A DNA stretch of 64,000 bases from Deuterostichococcus epilithicus (taxonomy: Eukaryota; Chlorophyta; Trebouxiophyceae; Prasiolales; Stichococcaceae): contig JAVTLE010000003.1 of assembly GCA_033439295.1 (NCBI GenBank), positions 806,001 to 870,000 of the forward strand, written 5' to 3'. The notes below the pieces were generated by a model. It ran no database searches. It worked only from the letters and a program-made list of their open reading frames with translations, and was not told the origin of the DNA. Made by a program: the position numbers and the translations under genes. Shown here piece after piece: positions 21,446 through 33,748 of this stretch; position 1 is the stretch's first letter, and each line of letters opens with the position of its first letter.

Positions 21446-24400
21446 TCATATCAGGGGGGACTTGGCGGCGGCGCTGTAGCCGCGCGGCGAGTCCGCCTCC
21501 TCGGACAGGAGGATGCCCCGCGGCAGCTCCTGGCGCAGAAAGTCCCGCGCCGCATGCAGCACCGCCGAGTCCTTGCCCTCCAGCGACAGCACGATGCCCG
21601 CGCCGTCCGCCTGCGCGCGCAGGCACGTGCAATGGAATGTGGAGGCTGCTCCCCGCATGGAGACGGTCCCAGCGCTGATGTCCTGACGACGATGATGAGG
21701 CCAGCCGCCAGAGTACAGCATGCAAGTGCGCCGACAGGGCAATGCACAATTATTCTCGGACGGTACCCAGCTGCCTGTGGAGGACTTCGTTGGCGGACTG
21801 AACATTTACAACGGCCGAACCTGGTCGGTGACTGGGTACGACCCAACCGCCAGCATGTCGTGCATGTCGGCGTTGAGGCGCGCCAGCGTTGGCGTGATGG
21901 CCGCCTCGTCATTGGACGACAGCCGCAGCACGATGGAGCGCCAGGGTCTGCTGGTGTCGCCGCCCCGCGTCAGGTGGTCCTGGGTGGCAGCGGCATTCGA
22001 GCGAAAATAAAAGACAATTTGCATGCACCTATGTCAGAGATTTGCTGCCGACGCCATCCTGGAAAACATGCCCTGTTGGCGATGCAGAGGTTTGGCGACA
22101 GGGCGCAGGCGATTGATGCAGGTTCAGTCTCACCCGCAGCGTGCGCCACTTCTGCTGCAGCAGGTGCGGCACGCCCGGCAGAATGTACACGTTGCGGCAG
22201 TGCGGCAACGAGAACGGCGACACCTGGCCATCTTTGAAGTTGTGGTCGATCAGCTCACACTCGCCTGCACACACGCATTGCATTGTACTGATGGTCTCCT
22301 TCATGGGAACACGGCTCTCGTGGCGGGGTGCTGCAACCTCATGGTGGGCCGCCTGGGCCTGCAGCTGCGGAATTCCTACACGCGCAATGCACCCTGCAGC
22401 CATTGCTGTTGCAGTGTCGGCGGCTGCTCACGCTGCGCTGAGCATTACAGCAACATCGTGGCCACAGCGCGCAATCGGCATGGTTGAGCATGGTGACTGA
22501 TTTACTTCTATGCCAGGGAGTAAAGCAGCAGATGGAAGCGACCAGCCGGCTGCACCTGCATATCTGACAGTCTCAGAATCTTGCTCAGGTGAAACCGTCA
22601 GAGTCTTGAGACCCACCTTCGGGCACCTCTGCCAGCCGGAGGTGCGCTTCAGTGAGGTGGTCCCCAAAGTAGTCGCGCAGCCGGTGCTCCAGGGTGGGGT
22701 CGCGCGACAGCTTGGCGCCAAACGCAGCCGCCACGCCCGACATCGTCACATCGTCGGGCGTTGGGCCGACGCCGCCGGCGGTGATGACCTGTTGCGCAGG
22801 CGGCGTACAAAAGCAAGTTGGTGACCGCTCAGGCTGCCAGCCATCAGAAAACTGTCTCGTGCGACGCATAGAGCTGCGGCCAAGTTCAGGCAGTACTGCC
22901 CAGGACCGGATCGGGAGGCATAACAATATTATGGGAATTTATGAATTATATGTTATTTATGAGTGGTGTGCCCGTTTGATTGTGCAAGGCTGAAGTCGAG
23001 CCTGGCACGGTGGTCGTTCTCCAGTTCAAAAACAGAGAAACGCCGGAAGGGTTACGAAAGACGCACCAGGTCCATGTTCTCCGACATTTCGTGCACCTCC
23101 GCGGCAATGGCCGTCACCTCGTCCGCAACCAGGACCACCTGCGGCCATTGAAATACTCTCCACATGCTATTCGAGGCAGTGCTCACGGCTTGACGTTCCT
23201 TTCAGATTCCCTCCTCGATCAGTCGCTGCGCAGTAATCGAGTGCAAGCTGCTCGTTGGAAGAACACAAGGTTGTGTGCGCAAAGCGCCGCTTCAGCGGCC
23301 TGAGATGTGGTGTTGCAAGTCGTGACTTTCCAAGTGGACTGCAGGTTGCTATGTTATCCGCAGCAGCTGCGCCATGACGAGCCTGCACCTTTTTCACACG
23401 CCAGCCGATGGAGCGCAGCTCAGCACACAAGAAGTGCGTGTTGACGTCATCCACCTTTGCTGCAAGGATCTCGTCGCCTGCATGCGAGTCAGTAATGCCT
23501 TGCGTCGTCAGAGAGCATGCGGAATTAAAACACATCGGGCAGATGCATCAGGTGCCACCTTGAGCCTGCACGCTGTCACGCGCATGGTGGATGCGCAGCC
23601 ACACTGAACCTGCCGCCTCTTCACAGCTTGCACGATTTGGCAGCACTGCTGAAAGCCTGTGCCGTGCACCACAACTTAAGGCTCAAACGCACCTATGATG
23701 ACCAGCCCCGCGGAGCGCGTGTGCGCATGCGCCATGGACTGCCGCACCAGCGACGTCTTTGCGGCGCGCCCAGCGCGCTCCATACGGCCGTCGGCCAGCA
23801 CGTGCGCCGGCGCAAAGGTGCCGTCCTCCTTCTTCAGCGAACTGCAGCGATGCAGGACGGACGTCACGCAAAAGCTCCGCCCTGTTTCGTCAGGACGAAG
23901 GGCAACGCAAAAGTTTGGGCGGGCCGCTGCCAGCAGGTACGCTGGTGCTGTGCCCTGCAGCTGTCTGCAGAACTGCACCACCAAGTTTCAGTAAACATCC
24001 CAGGAGAACTGTGGCACTTTGGGGGGCGCATCAGGGCGAGTGTCCACGAAGTTTCAGCATGCAACAAAACAGCTTGGCGCGCCTGTTGGGCGCAGTGTTG
24101 GAGGTGCCGCCGATGGAGGTGTACCCGGCGTCGTACAGGGAGCAGTAGGGCGCCCGCGCTGCCCGCAGGAAGGCCCACACGTCTGTGTAGGTCCACTCCA
24201 GGATGGGGTTGACGCGCATGAAGGGCGGCCAGCCGACAGAGGAGGGGCAGAACAGCTCCTGCCCGTCCGCGTTGGGGTCGCCTCTGCACCGGCAAGGTAC
24301 GAGCGGGGGACTGTGAGAGCGGCACGTGAGGCTGTCGAGGTTGCCGTCAGGTCCCGGGCATAACGCTTCGCCCGTCATTGCGACCCTCAGTCAACTTGGG

Positions 24401-25231
24401 CCGCGAGTGTGGTCCAGCCCCTCCAAGTCCGCTGCCAACAGGCATTGTACATATACAAGCAAGTGTTAAAAAGCCTGTGGCAACCAGGCCGATGCAGCGG
24501 GCGGCCCAGAAGCCCACGGCGGTCAGGTCGACAAGCAGCCGGGCAAGGCCCACCTGCGGGTTCCCAGGTAGATGGCCTTGACGCCCTCCTCGGACACGAG
24601 CCGCGTCAGCCCCGCCTTGAAGTCGCCGGTGAGCACCTCAATGTTCAGGCCATACTGGCGGTCCATGTCCGCCACAAAGTCCCGGATCTCCTCAAAATCG
24701 TCCGCGGCATTGAACACGAAGGTGCGGATGCCGCCGAGGCCCGCCGAGTGGTGCGCCGCGGCCGCCACAGCCTCCGCGCTGTCTGGCGGCCCGTTGCCAG
24801 GCGCGGACCTGGGGTCTGCAGGCCCGGCGCCATTTGCCGCCGCGCCGTGTGCCGCCCAGTTGCCTGCTGTGACTCCGCTGCTGGGCTCTGCGGCGTCGTG
24901 CACATCCTCAGCGCGCTGCTGCGCGGCGGCTGCCCGGATGAGCTGCAGTAGCACGGTCGAGTCCTTGCCGCCATTGAAGCTGAACGCTGTGCCCTCAGAC
25001 CTGCGCCGCACCACCAGGACGACAGTGAGATTGCAATCCAAGTGGGCGTCGCTGAAGCATGTTGCCTCCGCTCCACACAAGAGGCCAAGCTGCAGGGATG
25101 CGCATGCATGCGCCAGCAGAGGATGCCCACCCATACAGGTCGAGCGTCCGCTGAATGGCGGCAATAGCCTTGTAGCATTTGCCCTTCAGCACATCGTCGT
25201 CCATTGCGTCTACAGCCTCATAGACGTCCAT
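21446..25231 (-). CDS. FLAD1: FAD synthase: PAPS-reductase-like domain followed by a molybdopterin-binding domain
   Basis: Adenylates FMN to FAD (FADS domain), joined to a MoaB/CinA-like domain that in FLAD1 acts as an FAD hydrolase. Start ATG 25231 gives MDVYEAVDAMDDDVLKGKCY and AIAAIQRTLDLYG, close to the start of the Arabidopsis PAPS-reductase-family protein of this type. Next come the PP-loop FSFNGGKDSTVLLQL (about 24990), FVADMDRQYGLNIEVLTGDF (about 24640) and VKAIYLGTRR, then FMRVNPILEWTYTDVWAFLR (about 24200) with YCSLYDAGYTSIGGTSNT. The second domain has GLVIIGDEILAAKVDDVNTH (split by an intron, about 23690 and 23470), VITAGGVGPTPDDVT (about 22780), NVYILPGVPHLL (about 22180) and a C-terminal LSLEGKDSAVLHAARDFLRQ segment. 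Domain order is the plant one; human FLAD1 has the reverse. It ends in TGA at 21446. Introns are long for the window, and one near 22925-22970 is strikingly AT-rich. Confidence 0.88.
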
Positions 25232-25799
25232 GTCAATTGTTTCACTGTTGAGCTTGTAGTTCAGAAGCTGCTGGCGTCGATTGAAGGACTCTTGGTATGC
25301 CGACAGGCAATGCCCGAATGAGATGTCCAGAACGAAATGATAAATGCTGTGCAGGTCGGTCTCTGGATAGAGTGTAAGCTCTTGCACGCTGTTGAATAAG
25401 TATGACATCGTTTGGGCGAAGCACAAGTGGAACAGCGTTGCAAGATCAGCAAGGGGTTTAAACATCCTGCATGGACTTCTCTGTTTTGCATCGTGCAGCA
25501 CGGCCGCAGTGCTGCAATTGTGCTCTTGGCGCGGTGCAGAGCAAGTCTGTACTCTGCGGACTCGTTTGACTGTGTCACGGCCACGTGCTGAGCTCACTGA
25601 CTACCCATATCTTGCGTGGCTTGGGCCTCGCCTCGCGGAGCCTGAGAATATAGATGAATTGTTATTTCAGGAAGCAGTGTGAAATCCTGAAAGGTATGTA
25701 GCTGCACTCGCGATCGGCGAGTGCGTTTGAGTTCAGGCTCTGCCCACAGCGGCGGCGCGCATTCCTTTTGTGGACGCGGCCCCATAAAAACCAGCGGCC
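25232..25799. promoter_or_regulatory. head-to-head spacer, FAD synthase (-) and DRG2 (+)
   Basis: A 568-bp gap between divergent start codons, which by position must serve both genes. No specific box assigned. Open frames crossing it carry no family motif. Confidence 0.4.
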
Positions 25800-28700
25800 A
25801 TGGGGATCCTCGAGAAGTGAGATGCTCTTTTTGAGCTTGCAATCAAACTCTTGAGACTGCCGCTTCGTTATCAGTGCGTTTTACATGCATGGCACATACG
25901 CCAAGCAGAGCTTGACGCCCTTCATGCTGCCGTCTTGCAGGATCCAGGAGATCGAGTTTGAGGTGAGCTTGGCGCACCTGCACGTTTTGCACTGCGGCGC
26001 ATGCATGTTCCGGGTTGAGGGCACGCTGCAAAAACCTGCCCATGATGGCCTAACCACCGTTTCCGCTTCGCAGATGGGCCGCACCCAAAAGAACAAGGTG
26101 GGTGGATGTAAGAATTGCTGTTTTGCCGGAGCACAGCTTAGTCAGCTGGTCGCGGTGCAAGGGCTCGAGGAGACCGGGGGTGTGCTGGTGCCGCATGCAC
26201 CACACAGTTTGAACTCTGGCGGAGCCCTTTGCCAGTGCATTCTCGTTGGCCACGTTGTTCATCAGAACCTCACAGGCCACGGAGTACCACCTGGGGCAGC
26301 TGAAGGCGAAGCTAGCGAAGCTGCGCACGGAGCTGCAGGCGCCAACGGCCAAGGGCGCCGGCGGCGAGGGCTTTGAGGTGCAGAAGTACGGCGACGGCCG
26401 CGTTGCTCTCATCGGTAGGCGGCACTTCCTGCTTCCGGAGTGCACCTTCAGCTGCTGCCAGAGCGTATTTTCAGCTGCTGTCAGAGGACGTCCTCGTCGG
26501 CCTGCCGCCGCTAGGGCACCCGGCGTCAGGATGGCCTGTGGGCGGAGTCAGTGACGCAGCAAATCTTGCAGGCGCTGGCGCATGTGCGACAATCGCGGCA
26601 TGGTGCGTGGCGCTGCGGAAGCTGCATTGCTCTGAGAAGCGGTCTGCGCGTGTGCGCAGCGCCTGCTGAGCAGAGGTGGATCGCACGCGCAGGACTGTGT
26701 GCAGATAGAGCGGCCGCACTTTGACGCCGACCCTTGCTGCTCGACCTTGCTGCAGGGTTCCCATCGGTGGGAAAGTCCACGCTGCTGACGCTTCTGACGG
26801 GGACCACCTCAGAGGTAGCCAGCTACGAGTTCACGACGCTGACCTGCATCCCCGGCGTCATCCACTACAACGATGCCAAGATCCAGGCGCGTGGGGACAG
26901 GCTTGTAGCACCAGGCATGCGGCTCGTGAGGAGCACATTTGACCTGGGCATTGCACAGCGTGCCGCCTGAGGTTGTTTTGCAGGCACAAGCACTGGCGCT
27001 CAGATCACCAGGCCACGATGCTTGTGGGCTGAGACCTCGTGGGAACTGAAATTCGCTGTGGTTTGCGCAGCTGCTGGATCTGCCGGGAATCATTGAAGGC
27101 GCAGCCCAGGGCAAAGGCAAGCGAGTTTCATATGCTGCGGCTCCACAAGCGCTGGTCACTCAGTCGCGTTGCAGGCTATCCTGCGACCCCGATGAACCCT
27201 TTCCCGTTGATTGCAATGAGCAACATCTTCCATACGCAGGCCGAGGGCGGCAAGTCATTGCAGTCTGCAAAAGCGCAGACCTGCTGCTCATGGTGCGCAT
27301 GCCCCAGCCCACTGCAATGGAAGTTTTGCGTCATCTCTGCCTAGGAATCCAGCCCAGTGCTGTGTCCATGCACGCCAGTGCAGGTGCTGGATGCCAGCAA
27401 GCCGACGGGGCACAAAGAGATCCTTACACGGGAGCTTGAGTCGGTTGGCATCCGGCTGAACCGTTCTGCGCCCAACATTTTCTTTAAGTGAGGATACTGT
27501 GCCCCGATCTGCACTTGACGCACCGTTTTGCAGCTGCACTCCCAGAGACATGCTTTTCCTCTGCAATGCGCCTCACTTTCTAGCACCCAGCCGCACTTCA
27601 ACCGATGTCAAGATGTGAGACCTGCTGGATGCAGAAAGAAGAAGACGGGCGGCGTTGGCATCTCCAGCACAGCGCCGCTCACAAACCTGGACGAGAAGAT
27701 GGTCATGCGCATCCTGCAGGTCTTATATTTCACAACTCCGTGGTGATCGTCAATGACCAAAGTCCTGTGAACTGGGTATTCGCCATGTCATGGCCGCAGG
27801 ACCATACTGCAGGATGTGCATGGCGCAGTCACCAGCGATGATGCTTTCCCCTTGGTAATTTTCGCCTTAACTCATGTTGTGGTCTGCAGGAGTACAAGAT
27901 TCACAACTGTGACATCCTGTTCAAAGAGGATTCCACCGTGGACGATTTGATTGATGTCATTGAGGTGGGTTTTCTGACCCATCTGCTGCCAGTGCTCGAC
28001 TGTGGCGCTCCTCCGGCTCAGCCTTCCTGAGGTGTCATTGTATTTCTGCACGCCAATTTGCACCCCTGTTGCTGCATCGCAGGGCAACAGGCGCTACGTG
28101 AAGTGTCTATACGTGTACAACAAGATCGACGTCTGCAGGTGCGTCTGTTACCGTCACCAAAACTATGCTTGGATGATGCCGCAAGGGATAGCTCTGATTG
28201 GCGTGAACAGATGGCTTCGCGAGTCTGCTTCGTGCACAACGACCGCAGCGAGCAGGGCCCAGGCTTGCATGACTGTAGCAAAACCCGTTTTGCAGCGGTG
28301 TAAAGGCCCACGTTGAGGGCCATTCAGCCGCTGGCGAACCCTCAAAACCTCAAAACCCTTGTCACGTTCCTCTCCCACCGCGGCGCAGCATGGAGGAGGT
28401 GGAGGCGATCGCGAGGCAGCCAAACAGCATCCCCATATCCTGCACCCAGGACCTCAACCTGGACACGCTGCTGGAGATGCTGTGGGACATGATGGGCCTG
28501 GTGCGGCTGCCCCCCACCCCCCCTCGGAAAGAGGCCTGCCGTCCACTGGAACTTCGGGCTGCTGCCCGAGTCTGCAAAAGCTGCTGCATCATGTCAGGCC
28601 CGACGGCATCAGGCCGCCACGCCAACACTGAGACTGCGCTGGCGATGCAGTGGATGCGCGCCGTGGGCGGTGCGCCAGAGCCGAGGCCTCCTGCACTCCG

Positions 28701-29522
28701 CCTGCTTCACATGCACTCGAACGCCGCATAACTTGGTCCGGCAGCGCCCGTCCGCAGGTGCGCGCGTTCACGAAGAAGACGGGGGCAAAGCCCGACTTCG
28801 CCGACCCGGTGGTGCTGTCGGCGGACCGGGGCGGCACCACGGTGCAGCACCTGTGCGACCAGCTGCACAAGTCCCTGGCCAAGGAGTTCAAGTACGCCCT
28901 CGTGTGGGGCTCCTCCACCAAGCACAACCCGCAGCGGTCCGCCCCCCCTTCTCCCCGCTAGGCCCTGTTTCCCTTCGTTCGTTCTCGACCTCGGCACTCC
29001 CCCCACTGCAACACTTGAAGGAACCCTGACCATTCGTGCAGCGCTCAAGTCAGCGGCAATGGGGCTCTCAAATTTTGACATCTGTAGATTGATTTGGGCT
29101 GCTATTGCCCTGCAGCGGGTCTGACATCACTGCCGCGCCTCATGCTGGCGCAGGTGCGGGCTGTCGCACCAGCTGGAGGATGAGGATGTTGTCCAAGTCC
29201 TCAAGTCGAAGACGGCAGGTGCTGCGCATTCCGCCTCCTCTGCTGCCACCCCATCTCGTCTCACTGCACCCAGCCCCCACAGCCGGCTGCGTGCGGCTGC
29301 AACAGGGCATCAGTGTCTGTCCATCTCCTCGGAGCACCTCAGCCAAAGCTGGGAATCAGCCGCTCAGGCGCAAGGGCTCTAAAATCTGCCCCGTCTCCGT
29401 TCTTTATCTGCTCCTTCTACTGGCATGCAGGCACGGAGGACGGCCGTGGCCGCTTCAAGACGCAGGCGTCTGGCCCGGCGCGGATTGCGGACCGCGAGAA
29501 AAAGGCGCCGCTCAAAACTTGA
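25800..29522 (+). CDS. DRG2: DRG2, developmentally regulated GTP-binding protein
   Basis: Translation-factor-type (Obg/HflX superfamily) GTPase that partners DFRP2-type proteins and associates with ribosomes. Fifteen exons join in phase, giving 399 residues: 25800-25816, 25941-25962, 26074-26097, 26276-26414, 26756-26886, 27071-27116, 27240-27292, 27384-27487, 27635-27719, 27890-27964, 28083-28138, 28389-28500, 28758-28936, 29154-29218, 29431-29522. The start MGILEKIQEIEFEMGRTQKN equals the DRG2 start. G1 is [10 protein letters not shown]3 [19 protein letters not shown]4 NKID, and the TGS end runs [25 protein letters not shown] and [13 protein letters not shown] favour DRG2 over DRG1. Family members end just after DVIQIVKK; here about 34 basic, Thr/Gly-rich residues follow. 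The introns after exons 5 and 6 begin with GC instead of GT. Confidence 0.96.
26887..27239 (+). other. two consecutive GC-AG introns in DRG2
   Basis: The intron at 26887-27070 starts gcgcgt after AAGATCCAG, and that at 27117-27239 starts gcaagc after GGCAAAG; both end in AG. Each junction is fixed by invariant protein sequence (KIQ/LLDLPG and GKG/RGRQ), so no GT donor fits. They flank the 46-nt exon encoding the G3 motif. Confidence 0.85.
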
Positions 29523-30376
29523 CGCACCCGGCTTGCTGCCCCCGCCCCCGACCGCTCCACCAGCAGGGATGCAGCTGCATCCGTGCTTCATCAAGCAGGA
29601 GGCGGCGCCCTTGCCCAGTCTGTGACCTCACTCTGCACAGGGAACACGTGCAGCAGGCTGCCGTTGTGGAGCATGGTGTGCTGTGCGGGTGTGACCCTCC
29701 GGTATTCGTACCTGTAGATTGGAGCTCCGGACCGAGCCAGCTCCGGCACAGCTGCTCTGCATGTTTGTGCAGGCAGCCTTAGAGTCGTAACAGTGTTTAT
29801 TACAGCATCCTGCCCAAACGCCAAATTAAGCGCTGACGTGAGGCCATGCAAGACTTGCAGGTTCTAGATTTCTGGTGCACAGACCGACAGAGCTTTCAGC
29901 ATCGAACACAAGTAATGTTCCCAAGAAAGTTGACGAACCGCCAGGCGCTGCACATCCAGCATATGGCAGGATTAAGCCTGAGAGTGCATTCTACCCGCTT
30001 GCTTCGTTGGGGGTGTACTTCATTGTTGCGGGAACACTGCATGAGAGGCACGCATGGCAAGAGCGCTAGAGGAATGTTTAGCGGGCATTCATTCCCCGAT
30101 CTGCCGCTACCAATGCCTACAGCATTCCCTTGATGCCATCAATTTAGTGTATCCAAAACAGCTGTTCTTTATTTCGAGTCGATCATGATACGGTGTACGC
30201 GCCGGACGCAATCATGCAGCTGCCGCCGACATCCGTCGTACGGAGCACAAATGCATACCCGCCTGCACACCGCACCGATGCCAATCGTCAGCTGAATGCG
30301 ACTGGTTGTGTGCAGCGTCACTGATATGTTTTTGCAGCCAGCGGCGCACAGCAGGCACAGTGCAGTGGCGGTAGCT
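29523..30376. other. convergent intergenic stretch
   Basis: Between the DRG2 stop and the protease stop. It contains 3' UTRs only, as far as I can see. A minus-strand open frame at 29591-29851 shows no motif. Confidence 0.4.
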
Positions 30377-32679
30377 TCAGGCTTTCTTTGCATATAAGCC
30401 GCCATGAAGTTTCTCACCATATCCCCAGTACTCGCTCCTGCAGCTTGCAGGACCACCTCGTCAGCGTCAAATTGTGTCCGGAAGGAAAATTGAATGACAT
30501 GCGCAAAGACACACCCGCTCTAAGGAGGCAACCTGTGTATGTGGAAGATGTCAATGCAAAGAGGTAATGACGTCGCACCAGCTGTTCTTGATGACATACA
30601 CAGGAAGGTAGCGACTCCCGTCCGGAGATGGCAGATAACCACATCCGACTGTCTGGACAGCGTGCATGACCGTCGTGCCCGCGCACTGGATGGCGCCTCC
30701 GGCGTAATTCTGAAACTCTGGGCCCGCCGCCACTGCAGTCTGCGCAGAGCAGCGTCCACACACGGGTGAGCATGCTTTGAAGCAGGCATTCTCGGGCCAA
30801 GATGCAGGGAGCAGGCGCAGGCGCACAGCGCAGAAAACCGCTCGTCTTCCGCTCAGCGCCCACGACCAGGACCAATGAAGCCGGGAAAGCCTGAAAGAGG
30901 CTCACAAAGACGGGCTGCTCTTGCAGCGCAGCCACCAGGCCGTCGTCGCTCTGCAGCTCCACCCAGTGGTAGTCTTTCATGACGTCGGAGCCGAGTGCGC
31001 GCGGCGCGCCCTCCGTTGGGCAGCTGCCCGACACCATCGCAGTCGCGCCGCTGCAGGTGCAGGACCGCGAGGCAGGGTTTAACTTGTGTGAAGAGATAGA
31101 GGTGCAATCGAGCGTACAACAGAGCTCTCGGATGAAGAGATGAAGAGGTGCTCTGACGGTTTTCGGCACTGCTGCACCTTTGCAGCAGAACCCAGGGACG
31201 CAGCACGGCCAGCCACTGGGGCACCTGACGTAGGGGCTGACTGCCTCCGGGGCCAGGCCGCCATTGGCCTTGACATAGTCCCAGGCGGCTGTGGGCCAGC
31301 CGCCCTGGCATGCATCGTAGCCGCCGCCGTAGGAGCAGTCTACGAGCATCTGTCGAAAGGTGCAGCAGGGGATTAGGGTCGAGACCTGCAAAAGCTTGAG
31401 GTTGAGGACGCGCGCCAGCGCTAGCAGTTGTGTCGGGGGTTTGCCCGCCACCACGATGCACCGCAAAAAGTCAACTGCCACTTGCTGCTGCATCGAGGCG
31501 CTCGGGCGGACTGGTCAGGTGACCGCGCAAAGGTGTGGAGAGGGGTGGGCATGCCTGTTCGCTAAGATCCATAAAGTTCCCGGCGTCCATAGTGCTGTGC
31601 TGCATTGCCACCCATGATTCGAGTTGCGCAGCCGCCCCAAAGGCCCAGCAGCTGACGCAAGCACCCTGCGTCGGTTTCGATAAGGAATCAATGACTCAGC
31701 GGTCTCGTCGTAATGGGCAGGGCACAGCTGCCTGCTGAGTCGCCAGATGCAGACATCGGCTACACAACACAATTGCGTGATTCGCACCTGGAACTTGATT
31801 GGGCTGACAACATTCTTTCCCAGCGGGTTCATGGTCGGATACGACCAGTGGATGCTGCAGGACGCCGTCACATTTGCGTCTTGCAACAGCTGGCTGCAGC
31901 GATGAACGTGAAGCGGCATGAGCAAGAAGGGGCAGCATTGCTGTGTGCACGAACAGGCAAGAACATGAACGCGATACGAGCGTCGCACGAAGCAAGGCGC
32001 GGGATGCATCGCACCGTCCTGACTTGTTGAGCAGGCCGCGGCGGCTGCCTGATGCGCCGCGCTTTGTGGCTGCTGCCGCACCGCGCCCCTTTGTGTTTGG
32101 CACCGCTTGCGACGCCATGAGGAACCGCGCAGAGAACTCCTCGTAGCTCATGTCTGTGAAGTTGGTGATGCCCAGGATGAAGGGGTTGCTGCCCTTTGCG
32201 TTTACGCGCACGATGAAGTCGAGGTTCGACTTGAAGCTGGCCTGCGCTGCTGCGCGGGCCTCCGTGCTCCTGTAGCTGCGGCGGCGGTTGGCCTGGTAGT
32301 TGCTGAAGGCCGTGGCCGGGTCGGCCTGCTGCCGCGTCAGGTTGGACTGTATGGCGCGCCATTGCGGGTTACCAATCGTCGGGGCCGCTGCTGCTTCCAG
32401 CAGACGAGGTACGTGGTGCCGCAGCGCTGCGCTGGTTGCTCTGCGCCTTGGGGCGAGCGGGAATGCCCGACGGCGGAAGCGTCGTGACGAAACCTTCCTG
32501 CGGTTGAAAAGACGAAGCGGAATGACTTCACTGTCTTGTAAGCACTTCCGTGACGTATACACTGTCGAACACGTCAGCCGCCAGCGAACTGCAGGTGCAG
32601 CGGACCGACGTGACGGGCGCACTGGATCTGACGGTGCTAATATATTAATTGAAGCATTGATAGCGGTATCCTGCAACAT
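30377..32679 (-). CDS. papain-family (C1A) cysteine protease with I29 propeptide
   Basis: Cathepsin-like endopeptidase made as a zymogen. From ATG 32679 an open frame gives an Arg-rich leader, then an I29 propeptide (WRAIQSNLTRQQADPATAFS, ASFKSNLDFIVRVNAKGSNP, ILGITNFTDMSYEEFSARF; about 32340-32110). Mature exons follow: NPLGKNVVSPIKFQ (about 31820); GACVSCWAFGAAAQLESW with the active-site Cys, then DLSEQ (about 31650); LVDCSYGGGYDACQGGWPTA (about 31330); HWVELQSDDGLVAALQEQPV (about 30960); FQNYAGGAIQCAG and VMHAVQTVGCG with the catalytic His (about 30690); and VIKNSW with the Asn (about 30590). The last exon (30437-30377) splices in phase to give SEYWGYGEKLHGGLYAKKA and TGA. The oxyanion/active block reads FQGACVSCWAF instead of the usual DQGQCGSCWAF. 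No clear signal peptide follows ATG 32679, so an upstream exon may supply one. Confidence 0.85.
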
Positions 32680-33748
32680 GCAGTTGCCAGGAATGGTGGG
32701 GGCAGGCGCGCAGTAGGATCACGTGCTCGTTCACCATCATTGTCATGCTTGGTGCAATGATGCCCGATGCCCGATGCCGACGGCAGAGAGGTTGCCACCA
32801 GGCACACCAAGGCTTTCCATGTGATAGATGTCAGTTCCTGTCCGCTCATGGCCTGCATGGTCGTCGCCACTGGGCCGCGTGGCGTCGCGGAGTAGGCGGC
32901 CCAAATTGCTGTCGATAAATTTCCCAGCGCGTTTTCAGCAGACGCGACCGTGGATGTGAGACTGCTGGCATTTTCGATCAAACATGCTGCACTTTGTACA
33001 TCGAAGGGACCAATAAAAGCAAAACAGCCTTGTCCCGGGCTACGACGAGAGTTTCGAGTCACGTAAGTCCAAGCTGGCACTTTTCTCCTGCTCGTTGAGT
33101 GATGGACAGAGGGTCAGGTTTGGTGTCACTGGGAGGCGCGGGACAGCAGAGCTAACATCAAAGTGGTTCTGGATTTCGCCAGCGCCTTCACACACTGACT
33201 TTGTTACAAGGACAAACGCGGACTGTACTGCTTCACCCCATCGCACGTGCTGCTGGTATAAGACACAACCAGGTGCAGCAAAGATTCTGCCCGTGCATTT
33301 GCTCCAGCTCACTTGTACCCGCATAAACTACCCGCTCTGAACACACTGCATCGGCACTACGAGAGCGGCATCGAGGCGCTGCCTTCCACACTCAACGTCC
33401 GCGCAATAGTAGCTCGCGCCTGCTGATCACACGGTCGACCAAACGGTCAAGAATAGGTGACCGTTTGGAAACTCGCATCGGCGAGATGCTGTTTGCCTCC
33501 GCCTCGCTCGGCCGGAAGTCGGCCCAACGGGGCACATGCCTGCCGCCATGCATGTTGTAGCACCAGCAGCATGCAAGCGTATTTTGCTCATGCACGGTCC
33601 ACCAGGCGGGCTGGCCTTGAAGGATAAATGCTCGCTGGAAGCACGTCAAAGACCTCTTCCTCTTTCCGAAAACGAGACTCGTCAATGTTGACATGCTCGT
33701 TGTTATGCACACAGGCCGCAGGCAAGGTCAAGCTGTGACCTCACCCGG
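32680..33748. promoter_or_regulatory. head-to-head spacer, protease (-) and PT-repeat protein (+)
   Basis: Roughly 1.07 kb between divergent starts. No gene with recognisable motifs and no obvious repeat beyond a short gatgcccgatgcc duplication near 32760. By position it should contain two promoters and possibly a protease signal-peptide exon. Confidence 0.35.

Noticed and set aside
22920-22970. AT-rich island, considered as an organelle-DNA insert or origin
   Set aside because: Only about 50 bp, inside an FAD synthase intron, with no coding or tRNA similarity; likely intron composition.
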